From Mermis nigrescens (Eukaryota; Nematoda; Enoplea; Mermithida; Mermithidae): DNA of 64,000 nt. The stretch covers positions 11,709,456 to 11,773,455 of the forward strand of contig JAVLUZ010000142.1 in the NCBI GenBank assembly GCA_036768485.1, in the 5' to 3' direction. Below the pieces are notes generated by a model that saw only the letters and a program-made list of their open reading frames with translations, was not told the origin of the DNA and ran no database searches. The position numbers and the translations under genes are program-made. Shown here piece after piece: positions 31,387-42,887 of this stretch (position 1 is its first letter; each line of letters opens with the position of its first letter).

Positions 31387-34209
31387 TTAGATACGCCCCT
31401 TGAGAAAAATGGATAAATCAAATTGTTTCAATTTCATCGTAAAAATGTTCGAATTAGCTGAGCAGATGATATCATCAGGCAAATAATTCCAGACAGAAAT
31501 CACACGATTGCAAAATTCAAATTTTCTAACATTTTTGTTTACACGGTTAACGTAAAGTTTGCAAGAATTTACAGCACGATTTGAGTTTACATTAAATGTG
31601 AAGAAGTCTTCAACAGGTAACAAATTATCCTTGATTATAGAGCGTGTCATTGATAAATCACTTTGCATTCTACGTAATTCGAGTCTCTCCAAGCCCAATT
31701 CCTTTAATCGGGCATCGTAGGAGATAGTTTTATCAGAAAAAATTCGTTTGGTAAATTTTCTTTGGACATTTTCAACATTATTTATGTCACATAACAGATA
31801 AGGATTCCAAACAGACGAACCATATTCCAAAATTGGTCGGACATAGGTTGTAAAGGCTTTTACTAACAAAGTTTTATCTCTTGAAACAAAACTCCGTAAA
31901 ATCAAGTTTGCAATTCTCATGCCTTTTTTTACAATGTTTGTACAATGAGTTCTAGAAGATAAATCTTTACTTATTAAGACACCAAGATCCTTCATCTCGG
32001 ATATATCATGTGGGATTTCAAAATTATCTATACCGTAAGAGTGTTTGGGATTAGATTTTCCTAAATGCAAAACAAAACATTTGCTGAGTGAGATCTTAAG
32101 CTGCCAGATATCAGCCCACCTCTTAATATGCATTAGATCATTTTGCAAGTCCAAAAAATTGGAAGCTGAATTAGATATTTTAACATCATCAGCAAATAGC
32201 GAAATTGAGCTGGTACTTTGAAAATCACATAAATCATTTATGAATAACAAAAAAAGGGTAGGGCCTAAAACACTACCCTGTGGCACCCCACTGGAAACAG
32301 GGAGCGGAAGAGACAATGAATCTCCAACTTTAACCCTTTGGGATCTATTACTCAAAAAGCATTTTAACCAATTTAGGCAAAAACCACTTATGCCATAGGC
32401 AGCTAATTTTATAAGCAGTTTTTCATGCGAAACTGTATCAAAAGCTTTACAAAAATCGATATAAACAATATCGATTGGGCAATTTTCATCAAGATTTTTG
32501 GACCACTGATTTTTGCACTTTAAAAGTTGCAGTGTACAAGATTTATTTTTTCTAAATCCAAACTGATTTTCAGAAAGCAAATTATTTTCATTTAAATGGG
32601 TAGTTAGGCTAATATTAATTATCGATTCCATGACCTTACACAGAACACAACAAAGGGACACGGGCCGATAGTTTTCTATGGATGATAAGTCACCTTTCTT
32701 AGGTATAGGCACAACAATAGCTTCCCTCCACAGGTCGGGGATGCACCCTGTCCTGTAAGAAACTTCAAAAATTGACATCAAAGGTCTAACAAGGACTAAT
32801 TTTAGCTTTTTCACAAAATATGCACACAGGCCATCAGGGCCAAGTGACAATGAAGGTTTTAGTCGATTTAGAGCATCCAAAATTGTAAATAAGTCAAATT
32901 TGCAAGAAACACTATGATTACGGTTAATTTTATCAGGAAATACAGGTAAAACATTATTGTCATTTACAAAATTGTTGGCAAAATTTGTATTAAAAGCATT
33001 TGCTTTGTCTAAATCATCCACAATAGTGATGCCGTTGCTTTTCAACAATGGAATTTTCTTTTTATTATTTAATCGATCATTTACAAAAGAGAAAAAGTTT
33101 TTTAAATTATTCGACTTTAGTAACTTTCCTTCCTCATTTGCAAGATGTTCATTCATCAAAGTTTTTATATTTTTGGTCAATTTCTTACATTTCTCTAACG
33201 TTTTAGCATCCCTATTAATTTTGTATTTTTTCCAAAGTTTACGCTTTGTAGCCTGCATTTTTCGTACAGAATTTGGCAGAAGATTTCTGCGCATTTTCTT
33301 TTTCAGTGGAACGAATTCGGAAATAGCTGTGTTGAGAATGGACAAAAAAGCCTCGTAGAAATCATTAACACTTACACAAGACGAAAAAATTTTTTCCCAT
33401 TCAACAGATGCCAAGAAAGCTTCAATTGCTTGATAATTTGCCTTTTTGAAATCAAGCGTTATTAGATTTTCATCCTCATTGCTATTAAATGGCAAATTAA
33501 ACGAAATTATTTCATGATCACTACTAGCAAAAGGTTCGTTAACAGAAACATTAAAAAGGAGTTCACGAGATGTACTCAAAATAAGATCTAAAATATTTAG
33601 ATTTCGGTTTGGTTCGTTTGTCATTAAATTGAGACCTAGGTTTACAAAACATTCATAAAATATTTGTGTAACTGGGTTCCTGTATGCAGAATGAGAGGCA
33701 AAGTTTAGGTCAGGTAGGTTAAAATCGCCTAGTATTATGCATTTTTTCGTGTTTTCAATGTACTTTTCAAGAAAAAGACACAATTTTTGAGCATATTGAA
33801 TATCATATTTTGGTGGCCTATAGCAAAGTATAAACCGCACATATTCATCATTGGAGTGAAGTTCACAAATAAGAGTTTCAGGGCAATCAAATGGTTCCTT
33901 AAGAGTAATATTACAAATTTTCAGTGCATTTTTATACAATATAGCTACCCCACCACCTCTATAATCCAGCCTGTCACATCTATAAATGGAATAAACAGAA
34001 GAAGTACAAAGAAGACCATCAGAAATTGTATCATTTAACCAAGATTCTGTTACAAAAATGATATCGTAGGTTTCAGAAATGAGTAAAGCATGAAGTTCAG
34101 GTAATTTGTTCACTAGACTTCTAGCATTAAATAAGGCACAATTCAGTACATTTTTATCATTTTCATCATTTTTTGAAGTTAAATCGGGTTTAACAGGGGC
34201 GTTAACTCC
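31387..34209 (-). CDS. LINE ORF2: AP endonuclease and reverse transcriptase
   Basis: Open from the codon after the ORF1 stop to a TAA-type end at 31387, about 940 residues. Endonuclease motifs: NARSLVNK, VTESWLND (catalytic Glu), GGGVAIL, YRPPKYD, GDFNLPDLNF and SSDHEIISF. RT motifs: ENYRPVSLCC, NQFGFRKNKSC, IDFCKAFDTVSH, GVPQGSVLGPTLF and FADDVKIS (catalytic Asp pair). The C-terminus includes SVWNPYLLCDINNVENVQRK and ends IFLKGRI. No ATG occurs between the ORF1 stop and the endonuclease, so initiation must be by readthrough, reinitiation or a non-ATG codon. The reading is otherwise undamaged, indicating a recent copy. Confidence 0.93.
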   Translation of the reverse strand, partial: GVNAPVKPDLTSKNDENDKNVLNCALFNARSLVNKLPELHALLISETYDIIFVTESWLNDTISDGLLCTSSVYSIYRCDRLDYRGGGVAILYKNALKICNITLKEPFDCPETLICELHSNDEYVRFILCYRPPKYDIQYAQKLCLFLEKYIENTKKCIILGDFNLPDLNFASHSAYRNPVTQIFYECFVNLGLNLMTNEPNRNLNILDLILSTSRELLFNVSVNEPFASSDHEIISFNLPFNSNEDENLITLDFKKANYQAIEAFLASVEWEKIFSSCVSVNDFYEAFLSILNTAISEFVPLKKKMRRNLLPNSVRKMQATKRKLWKKYKINRDAKTLEKCKKLTKNIKTLMNEHLANEEGKLLKSNNLKNFFSFVNDRLNNKKKIPLLKSNGITIVDDLDKANAFNTNFANNFVNDNNVLPVFPDKINRNHSVSCKFDLFTILDALNRLKPSLSLGPDGLCAYFVKKLKLVLVRPLMSIFEVSYRTGCIPDLWREAIVVPIPKKGDLSSIENYRPVSLCCVLCKVMESIINISLTTHLNENNLLSENQFGFRKNKSCTLQLLKCKNQWSKNLDENCPIDIVYIDFCKAFDTVSHEKLLIKLAAYGISGFCLNWLKCFLSNRSQRVKVGDSLSLPLPVSSGVPQGSVLGPTLFLLFINDLCDFQSTSSISLFADDVKISNSASNFLDLQNDLMHIKRWADIWQLKISLSKCFVLHLGKSNPKHSYGIDNFEIPHDISEMKDLGVLISKDLSSRTHCTNIVKKGMRIANLILRSFVSRDKTLLVKAFTTYVRPILEYGSSVWNPYLLCDINNVENVQRKFTKRIFSDKTISYDARLKELGLERLELRRMQSDLSMTRSIIKDNLLPVEDFFTFNVNSNRAVNSCKLYVNRVNKNVRKFEFCNRVISVWNYLPDDIICSANSNIFTMKLKQFDLSIFLKGRI

Positions 34210-35085
34210 CTAAGGGCGAGGCATGCGCACTTTATATTGTTTCAATTCATACGAGTTACGGTCAATAAACCAATTTTCCTCGCCCGCGTCCCGTTTTTCC
34301 TTCAAATCAGCATTCAATCGACGGAGAGCCTCACGTTGTTGCCAGGTGCGATCCGGCCGGGCGTAGATTTTGGATTTACGCCCCTTATCCGCGTATTTGG
34401 TGGCCAACTGAATCAACTCGGCCCTGGAGGACTCCGAGTCGCACTTGACCTTGATGATGCGGGGCAAGGTGGTGCCATCCTTGTACGATTTGACCTCCGG
34501 GCCGGAGCGCCGAATGCCGACGATTTTTTTGGGATCGAACCCGGCGGTGGTGACGTACTGCTTCACGTCGTCCTCCAAGCTGCTGTCGTCGCCAATGGGA
34601 ACGAAATTCTCCAGGACGACGGTGGTTTTCTTGGAATCTGCCTCCAAGGCGTCCTTCACTGCCGAAACGACCACTTTGTTGATGTCGATATCGGCCATCC
34701 GCGGCGGCCTCATAGGCGCGAAGTTAGGTGCCGCAAAATTAGGAGCCGTGAAACGCGGTGCCTGCGATTGGGTGACCTGCTTGGCTAAAGAGTCCAACTG
34801 TTCTTTAATAGATGCTTCGAGAGAGTCGAAGCGATTTTCCAAAGTGGAAACTTTCTGCTCCACTGTCAAAAGTTTCTTACCAACCGGTAAGCACATCGGG
34901 CAGAGAAACAGCTGGTCCAACAGTGCCAAGACGCTGTATTGGGCGTCGTTCAAACCTACGCAAGCCGTGTGAAACCAACAGTGGCAAAGGTCGCATTGAA
35001 TCCCCTTGGAATTCGGGTCGACCGCTTCGTCGCATTTCGGGCATTTGCACACTTTATCCGAAGCCAATTTCACTTTACGACCCAT
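34210..35085 (-). CDS. LINE ORF1: PHD-finger nucleic-acid-binding protein
   Basis: A 291-codon frame from ATG at 35085 to TAG at 34212-34210. Residues 13-60 form a PHD-type C4HC3 finger (CKCPKCDEAV, CDLCHCWFHTACVGL, LFLCPMC). A coiled-coil-like stretch follows (about 72-108), then a Pro/Ala linker and a C-terminal RRM-like or RNA-binding region (IVGIRRSG ... RIIKVKCDS). ORF1 proteins of CR1-like LINEs bind RNA and act in the ribonucleoprotein. GC content is clearly higher than the surroundings. Same reading frame as ORF2. Confidence 0.9.
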   Translation of the reverse strand: MGRKVKLASDKVCKCPKCDEAVDPNSKGIQCDLCHCWFHTACVGLNDAQYSVLALLDQLFLCPMCLPVGKKLLTVEQKVSTLENRFDSLEASIKEQLDSLAKQVTQSQAPRFTAPNFAAPNFAPMRPPRMADIDINKVVVSAVKDALEADSKKTTVVLENFVPIGDDSSLEDDVKQYVTTAGFDPKKIVGIRRSGPEVKSYKDGTTLPRIIKVKCDSESSRAELIQLATKYADKGRKSKIYARPDRTWQQREALRRLNADLKEKRDAGEENWFIDRNSYELKQYKVRMPRP

Positions 35086-36071
35086 TGGAAGACGCGGGTA
35101 GCGAATTAATCGTCGTTGGTAAATTTATTTTATTATTTTATTTACCTTAAGTCTATCTTCACCAATAGTGGTCCGTTTTCCATGAAATTTTTTCCCGCAC
35201 TTTCTTTTTGCAAGTCCTCCTCATTTAAACCAATGTATTTCCTTTCCATACATCTGCAAGTTTTCCGTTCACACCATAAAGTAAAGTTTAGCCTAAAAGG
35301 GCTGCGATTGGCGCGGCGCGCCACGAACATAAATAAAAAACAACGCATTTTTGCATTACAAAAATTTTCCACATATGAACCAAGTCCGAAATTTTGATTC
35401 ACAAAAAAACCAAAATGTGAAAAAGGCAGCGGATATTTGGCAACATTACCGTCAATTTTGTGCTAAATGGCAATGCTGGCAAGCAGATTAGCCCTCCGCG
35501 AGATATTTTGCCAATGTTTTTCCGTTTTAAAATGAGGTTAGCAAAAATGTGCTTTTTCCAGTGGTTGAACCCTTACTACCAAACGCATTAGGAAACTATA
35601 CCACTGCGCATCAGACATAGGTTTCCGCTATTCCGACCAAATCGTCGTAATAAATTATGAACATCACAGTACATGCTTTTGTTGCAAATCCGATTGTTCT
35701 TAACTTCATGCTTTCTAACCATCTATTCATTCCTCTATCACGTGCTTTTGATTATTTATTTCTATAAATGATGTTTCGTCTCTGAGATTAGAAACGTCTT
35801 ATTATGCTCTGCATTCCTACTATATTTGTCTAATCGCTTTTCACATAACTGAATCGCCTCTTGTCATTCGCTCTTACGTTACATGCATACTTACATACGA
35901 CAAAAAAACCGCTTTGCGTCGATAACGACTATAGTCTGTTCCATTCCAAACGGCCCGTTTTCGCTAAATTCTTATTACTGTAGGTATATATTACTTTTTA
36001 GCTCCATAAATGGCAGCTGCAATGATGCTCTCGTGGTGGCTAAGTGCTTTAAATCTCCTTTTCGAAGTTAT
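35086..36071. other. LINE 5' flank and unclassified sequence
   Basis: The first part may include LINE 5' UTR. 35936-36000 holds an AGTCTGTTCCATTCC segment related to the TIRs of the MITE family at 36072. No host gene found. Confidence 0.35.
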
Positions 36072-36293
36072 AGTCTGTTTCATTTAACTTTGCGGTTTTC
36101 TTCTAAAATTTTCCACAATAATCAGGCTACAAAAGCGGTTTAAACTTTTGATGCAGTAATGCGGCTCAAAACAAGCATACGTCTCTATATGACTCGACAT
36201 GCTATAGAATATCATATTTATTGTATTAGTTTAAAACACTTTTGTAACCGCTTCAAACTTTTTCAGAAACCTCAAAGTTAAATGAAACAGACT
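36072..36293. mobile_element. AGTCTGTTTCA-family MITE
   Basis: Inverted ends AGTCTGTTTCATTTAACTTT on the left and the near-identical reverse complement on the right, 222 bp apart. TTA occurs on both flanks, suggesting a PIF/Harbinger-type 3-bp duplication, but the exact left edge is one base uncertain. Confidence 0.7.
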
Positions 36294-36589
36294 TTAAATG
36301 TGCTTCGCTTAGCAAGTGGCGGATCTGGCAAACTGTCGCAACCAGCCTAAACGCACAAAACATTCTGCAGCAGTGCGAAGCGCATAAAGCAAAAATGGAT
36401 CATTAGAATGGAGACACACTTCACGAGGACTGCCCCCAGGGCGGAGAAACCCCCGACGCAATCGGGGTCAGCTTCACATATGAATAATGTGGTGCCCCGT
36501 TTCCGAGCCCCTAAAGCCCCCTTCAGTTGTAGAAATTTTAGCGGAAATAAGGTTGGGGGTGTTTGACCCTGATGGGCCTACTGCGGGAA

Positions 36590-36705
36590 CGCCGGTTCCG
36601 TCACTTTGGATCGTTTCCGTTTCCGGTTCACGGCTTTTACCCATTGTTTCCGTTTCCGTTTCCGGCTTTTACCCATTGTTTCCGTTTCCGTTTCCGGATT
36701 TTACC
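36590..36705. repeat. 36-bp tandem repeat rich in GTTTCC
   Basis: Three units of GTTTCCGTTTCCG plus GCTTTTACCCATT, lying just before the solo LTR. Confidence 0.75.
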
Positions 36706-36709
36706 CACG

Positions 36710-37798
36710 CCAGCAGCTGCCTCGCGCAGGAAAGATGCAAATACAGGGCCGCCCTATGTCCACAAAGAATCGACACAGGACGGGCCGTAGCTTTTGCCTT
36801 CCGAGACTTTCTTAGGTTGCTTAGGTGCTTACATAGACCTGCTCTTAGCGCTTGGTCCCGATCGCTTAGCCTGGAATCGCTTCGGTCTTTGGACCCTTAC
36901 AGACCTTACACGGCTTCGATCCCCTCGGTCCTAATATTGCTGACCGCTTCTCGTCGGGTGATCTCAGCAGCTACGCCCTAGAAGCCTGAGTGCCTACCTA
37001 AATCCTCGGAATTGTCGCGGAGGATCGAGTTGATCCTATCTCAGAGGCTCAAGTTGATGATTTAACTTATTTTTCTGAGTTCGATTCGATCAGAAATGTT
37101 TTTGGTTCCTAGAGTACGTAGCACAATGAAATTTGAGAAAACAACACCAACGAGCTCTAGACTGATCAATCATCATTAGGAGATTCAAAATAATATTTTT
37201 GACCAATTTTAGGATTGAGAAAAGAGATTAAGACTTTTGAGCTGAAATAAGTAATCATACGAAATTTACCTATCCTCCACACAGAATCCCGAAATCCTCG
37301 ACGTTTGGGAATTTCCGACCTATACCCTCGGTATAACCGAAACCCCGCGGTAGGTTTTTCGAATTTATTTCGATCACTATACGCGGCCTAGCTGCCGGAC
37401 AACAAGCTAACGTCAAAAGAAAGAAAACGAACTCCACTAAACAAGCGTACGACTGCCAACCAAACTAACTACGATGGCCTCGTAGGACCATTATAGTAAA
37501 TGGAATTAACGTCAAAATAGCTATAATAATGGAATACTTTTATATCAGAATCGAATGTTCTCGATTATGATAAGCGGTTATGCATAAAATAATTACTATT
37601 ATCGCCTGTACTTACTCTATGTTACCGGACAAGTATCTTAATGTTTTATATTATTGAAAATTGGGGGAAAAGTGGGAAGACCGAAGGCATAGCCCACAGT
37701 GCACTATCGTAGATAGCTACTAGTATTGGCTATGTAAAGTGTTGCTACCGCGAACTGCTAAAGGCAAGTTCGCCACACGTGTAACTCTCGCAGTTACA
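36710..37798 (-). repeat. Solo Gypsy LTR
   Basis: About 1.09 kb matching the LTR at 8695-10177 across most of its length (for example GGTGATCTCAGCAGCTACGCC and AAGACCGAAGGCATAGCCCA) and ending in GCAGTTACA at 37798. No gag or pol follows on either side. The left edge is approximate. Confidence 0.8.
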
Positions 37799-38329
37799 AA
37801 AACAGGTAACACCGCGCCAGAGTGGAATTCCGTATTCCTCGCTGTACGAATACCGACAGACCAGACCAAGCGGCGGCTAAGTTAAAAGTATTGCATAAGC
37901 AATTGCCTATGGCGAATCAGCGAGAAGGCAAGGCAGGCTAATAAGAAACTGCTATTTGCGATTGGCTGCAGTTTTAATGCTTTTGAATCACCGTAGGTAC
38001 TGTAAAATGTCACCGGAGTGTTTTTGAAACAGAAGGTAGTACGTTTCATTTAACTTTTGAGTTTTTGAAAAATATATAGTTCATTACGAGAGTGTTTTAA
38101 ACTAATGGTGAATGTGATTTCCTACAGTATATCGAGTTCTACGTAGACGTAAGCCCGCTCTACCTAGATCCCGGAATTGCCGCCAAGGTCAGTTGACCTA
38201 TCTTAGCTCAAGTTGATTAATTAACTTGTTTTCGAGTTCGAATCAAATAGAAATGTTTTTCAGTTCCTAATGTAAGTAGCACTTTGTAATTTGAAAACAA
38301 CACCAACGAGCTCTAATCTGATCCAGTCG

Positions 38330-38362
<33 letters not shown>

Positions 38363-38929
38363 AAAGGAAAAAGTTAAATAATATTTTCGAGCAATTTTTA
38401 GAGTTGAGAAAAGAATATTAAATTTTTGAACGAAATAAATAATCGCTTGGGAGATTTACCTATTCCTTCCGCCAAAAATAAAGAAGTCTTCGGCGTGCGC
38501 GGACATCCGACCTCACCCTCTGGTATATGAGACCCCTGGGTGGGTTTTTATATTTTATTCTGTACACACGGCCTTATGCCGGGAAAGAAGAAAACAAAAT
38601 AATCTAACGAATAAGACGAGCGACCGATAAAATCGTCCAAAAGCCAACTAACTCCTATCCCATCAGGGGATCGCTTTACAGTAAAACATAAGTTTAAGAT
38701 AAACTAACGTCAAACAAGAATACTCTCGAATCGAGGTCTTTTGGTATGATAATGTCTGATAAATAAAGTAAAGCAATTATTATCATAGGTAGCGCGTTAG
38801 CGCGTACCTATAATATACTTGGGTACCCCCAACACCTGGGCACCCCCTACAGCTATAACGGGACACTTCTGGAAGGTGCGGTTTTTTTAAAGAAAGATAA
38901 TAAAAAAATTCGCTGCCCGTGTTTTTTGT

Positions 38930-40930
38930 TTTTCTTGAAACTCAAAATTGACTGTGTAAAGAAGGTGTAAAGTTTTTGTGTAACGTTATAACATAGGACA
39001 AATTTTGGGACCTTTTTACTGCGGCATGTGGACAACTGAGTATTGATGACTCGAAGGATTGAACAGAATAGGATAATAGAGGGATAAATTCTACAGATGA
39101 TACTTTTTTTTGTTTTTGAAATTCGCATTATTTATCGAACGGCAGTGTAAAGAGTGCGAAAATCTGGGGGTGAAAAAGCACTTTTTGGTCGAGTTTTCAA
39201 CCTTCCTATGTCCGATACTAACTCCGGTTATGAGGTTTTTAAAATGTTTTCTGACAGAAATGTAGAGCGGATCAAGGGCTACATTCTGCATATAAGCAAA
39301 GTCTTGCTATGCTCTATGGTGAGTTAGATCCTGGGGTTTAAAGTTTACACTCTAGTGGATGGTGTAAAAAAACGGATTTTAACTAAGATTTCTCTGCCAA
39401 ATTTTTCCGCTTATGAGTCAGTGCAAATCGAAGACAGCATTAATAAAGTGCCTCACAGGGGCTAAACATCGCAGCAAACCGCATTTAAAAAAACGCAATA
39501 TTGAGTTATTTATGGGGGTGTAAAGTTCGAAATCAGAGGTAAAAAATGGGCTAAAAAACACGTTTTTTCCGAAGTTTGATTGATAAATCATGCCAAATAA
39601 TTTTTGCAACAGAATTTTGGCACACAGGAATGTACTACGATTTAAAAGCTACAAATTGTACCAAACCGAATTTCTTTAAACTCAATGGGGAGTTCGGTAC
39701 GGAATTTTAAAGTTTACAGTGTTCTAAATGATGGAAAATACGTTTTTTGTTGCGTTTTTTGTTCGCCACTTTCTCCGTCCAGAAGTCGGGATAAGTCTAA
39801 TAGAATAAAAATAAAGTGCTTTATATCGGGTGCATGTCAAAGCAAATTGTCTATACATTAATATTTAGCTGAGTGTAAAGTCAAAAATTTGGAGTTTTAA
39901 ATGCGTTTCTGTCTTGTTTTTTCTGCCTGCTTCTCCGGTTACGAGTCAGGGACACGTTTATCAAGTCTAGAAATGGACCAGGAATCAAATTTGATATGCC
40001 AGTCTGGCGCATATGTTTACACTCTACGGTGTTGTAAAGTAGTTTACACCAATTGTTAGTTTGCCCATAGAACATTATGTAGACTTAATTTTTTCATAAA
40101 TATTAATCGTAATATCGGAACAATATCAAAATTACGAATCTGACTAAAATCTTCTTTACACTAGGTGTTTACATGAAGTTTACACTACATATATATTTAT
40201 CTTCGTTTTTGAGCATTCCTGAAACCTAATTTTTTTCTTGGAGCCTAGAAGTTTTCAAAGGATCAAATGTGAGACGTCACGTAGGCGCGTTTGTTTACAT
40301 CCAACAGTGATGTAAAGTAGTTTACATTCATTGTTTATATGTCCTCAGACCATTGTAGAGACATAATTTTTTCATGAATGTTGATCATAATATCCGAGTA
40401 ATTTTTTACACTGCATGTTAGCCTTTGTTCTAGAGCATTGCAAAAATCGAAATTTTTTCCTGAGATATAAAAATTTACAGGGAATGAAATATATACGTCA
40501 ATTGGGCGCGCTTGCTTACACTCAGCAGTATTGCAAAGTGGTTTAAACCTAATGTTTATTGTCTTTAAAACATTATGGAGACTCATTTTTCCATAAATGT
40601 TGAAAGAAATATCGGAGCAATATCAAAATTACGAATCCGACTAAAATATTCTTTACGCTATGTGTTTGTGTAAAGTTTACGTTACGTGTTAACCCTAATT
40701 CGATAGACTTGCAGAGACTTTGTAACTGAAGTCAAGAAATTTTCAAGGATTCATATGTGAGACATCAATTAAGTTGAGTTTGTTTACCCTCAAAAGTAAT
40801 CTAAAGTGATTTAAAAATTATGTTCAAGTGTCCTTAGATCATTGAAGAGATGTAATTTTGTCTTAAATGGGTTGCATTAAAGTTAAATCTCTCTTAGCCG
40901 TGTTTATAATATGTTTCACAAAATCTTGCA
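38930..40930. repeat. Divergent array of GTGTAAAG/TTTACAC units
   Basis: About ten units spaced 120-240 bp, each marked by a GTGTAAAGT or AGTTTACACT core, often both in inverted pairs (for example 40010-40050, 40285-40330). Related units lie in the headcase intron at 54390-54990. Too diverged to call a satellite. Confidence 0.6.
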
Positions 40931-41500
40931 CATGGAGGCTATCGTTTAATTGATGTAAATTGCCTGCAAAAGTGGTTTTAAAATGAACCAGCAATCACAC
41001 TACTGTGCACAGAAGTCGACAAAGATATACAGCTTTATTGTAATCATGTACATTAATAAGCCGTAAACTGTTAGTATTCTCTACACCTAGTAGTTGTGTA
41101 AAGTTTGCACTATTCATTTGTTGTTAATATGTAGTCTATACTACAAATTTATTTTACTACCAAATCAAAGCGTTAGTGTTCCTTACATTTGATATTTGCG
41201 TGAAGTTTTTGAATTTTTGCCGAAAATCTTTGCCTTCTAATTTACCAACATCCCGCCTTTTCCATTTTCTTGAAGTTTAAAATCTTTTATAATTCTCTCA
41301 TAATTTAATGGTAGGTTTTAACTTTAAGTTTCTCTTGGTTTACAACTCTCGCTTAGCAAGCTCATTTTTCAAAACTTTTTCATAGTGATCAGATTAGTTG
41401 CGTTGCGTTTAGTTTGGAATTGGTGGACGGTCGTTATTTTATTACTCGGCTTAAATAAACCAAGTGACTATCTTTTGATTATTTTCTTCATCGCAAATTC

Positions 41501-41590
41501 AAACACCCAATTTTCAATTTGAAAATTGACCCAATTTTCAATTTGAAAATTGATCCAATTTTCAATTTGAAAATTGAAAATTGGGTGTTT
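41501..41590. repeat. Nested palindrome, CAATTTTCAATTTGAAAATTG units
   Basis: Three tandem near-palindromic 20-26-bp units enclosed by perfect outer arms AAACACCC and GGGTGTTT, giving a 90-bp hairpin. Confidence 0.85.
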
Positions 41591-41894
41591 TCAATTTCAA
41601 AAGTCACAACACATTGTGCTTGTGTATTGATTGAGTGAGGATTTGCAATGTGAATTCGTTGGTTAAATTTTGTGCTTGATTATAAGTGAACTGCACATTA
41701 AGAAGAAATAACTTAATGCAGTTTTAATTTGAAAATGGATGGTGTCAATAAGGTTGTCTTGTTTAAAAAGGATAATGCTGATGTTAAGAACAATATTGTT
41801 TTCCGCGTTCTTGGACTGTTGTCATTATTGTGGCATGTTACTGATTGTGTTTACTGACTGATGTACTGAAATCACGCTAATTAAAAGTAGTGTA

Positions 41895-42658
41895 CTAGCA
41901 AAAGAAAAATGCTCCGATGGAACAAAAAAGATGAATATACTTGGAATTGTGGATTATTATGGATGTAAAAGGAGGGGACTAGGAAAAATCTACCTAAAGT
42001 CGGAAAATCTGCTAAAAATCACACTTTCTCTAAGCAACGCAAAAAATCGATGTATATTCTGCGGCCTCTAAAAAAGTGTCTTTTTTAAATAATGTTCGAA
42101 GTTTCAGATAAGAGTGTATAAAACGAAATCTATCAAAGGTTACTTTTTTAAATTGCTGGCACCTGATTGATAGAAAACTAAGAGGTATTGTATTTAAAGT
42201 TGTTTTGTTTTATGAGCATTATAGCAAGCAAAGCAGGAGCCGATTGATTAGTGCACACAATCGTTTCGGGCATGCTAGTGTATCTACATTAAGTCTGTTT
42301 CAAGTCAACTTACGTGTTTCCTACTGTTTTTAACCAACCATGTCTTCAATTGTCTTCGATGTTTGCTATTTCATTCAATTGGCTTGGAAGACTGTTAGTT
42401 TACTTAATATCATTTCCCATAGCTACTGCATAGCTAACGTGCTGCTGTTTCAATCATTGTTATGGTTGAATATTTATTTTAATCTGTTGGCCGCAGAATA
42501 TACATCGATTTTTGCGTTGCTTAGAGAAAGTGTGATTTTTAGCAGATTTTCCGACTTTAGGTAGATTTTTCCTAGTCCCCTCCTTTTACATCCATAATAA
42601 TCCACAATTCCAAGTATATTCATCTTTTTTGTTCCATCGGAGCATTTTTCTTTGCTAG
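41895..42658. mobile_element. Foldback element with 180-bp inverted ends (CTAGCAAAG)
   Basis: The left arm 41895-42075 is repeated inverted at 42480-42658 with high identity (AAAAATGCTCCGATGGAACA, AAGGAGGGGACTAGG, ATATTCTGCGGCC). The left side is flanked by TA, the right by TT. A related element is at 59534-60091. Confidence 0.85.
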
Positions 42659-42887
42659 TTAGCATATACTTAATTCTATTCTACCGGGCAAGTATCTTAT
42701 TGATTTTTATATTGAAAATTGGGGAATAGTTAAGAAACTGAAGGCATAGCCACAAGGACACTATCGCGCAATAGCTACTCGTATTTGGCTATGTTAACCG
42801 ATACAGAACCAAGCTGTTTTCGGCATGGCTTCCGCGAACTGCTAAGACTGAGTTCGCCACGTGTAACCTCGCGGTTACATAGGTAAC

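Larger units (their letters stand above)
31131..35085 (-). mobile_element. CR1/Jockey-group LINE, nearly complete
   Basis: Contains ORF1 (34210-35085) with a PHD-type zinc finger and ORF2 (31387-34209) with endonuclease and RT. The 3' end has AATAAA near 31163 and a CTTT-repeat tail (about 31131-31150). The 5' UTR upstream of 35085 could not be delimited. ORF1 and ORF2 are in one frame separated by TAG. Domain make-up fits CR1-like clades with a PHD finger in ORF1. Confidence 0.92.
38788..42662. mobile_element. 3.9-kb insertion in the LTR, unclassified
   Basis: Defined by comparison with the two other LTR copies; CATA is present on both sides (38784-38787, 42663-42666). It contains a divergent array of TTTACAC units (38930-40930), a palindromic tandem (41501-41590) and a foldback element (41895-42658) at its right edge. 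No transposase or RT was recognised, and its ends do not form terminal inverted repeats. It may be two or more insertions. Confidence 0.6.
38113..42879 (-). repeat. Second Gypsy LTR copy, split by a 3.9-kb insertion
   Basis: 38113-38787 matches the LTR left and middle part; after the insertion, 42663-42879 continues it (CTACCGGGCAAGTATC to GCGGTTACA). More diverged than the copy at 36710. A 24-base A run interrupts it at about 38332-38357. Confidence 0.8.

Noticed and set aside
33787..34038. Plus-strand frames opposite the LINE
   Set aside because: Shadows of the minus-strand ORF2 with no independent motif.
42474..42665. 63-codon frame repeated elsewhere
   Set aside because: It is the arm of the foldback element and the arms read as non-coding repeats.
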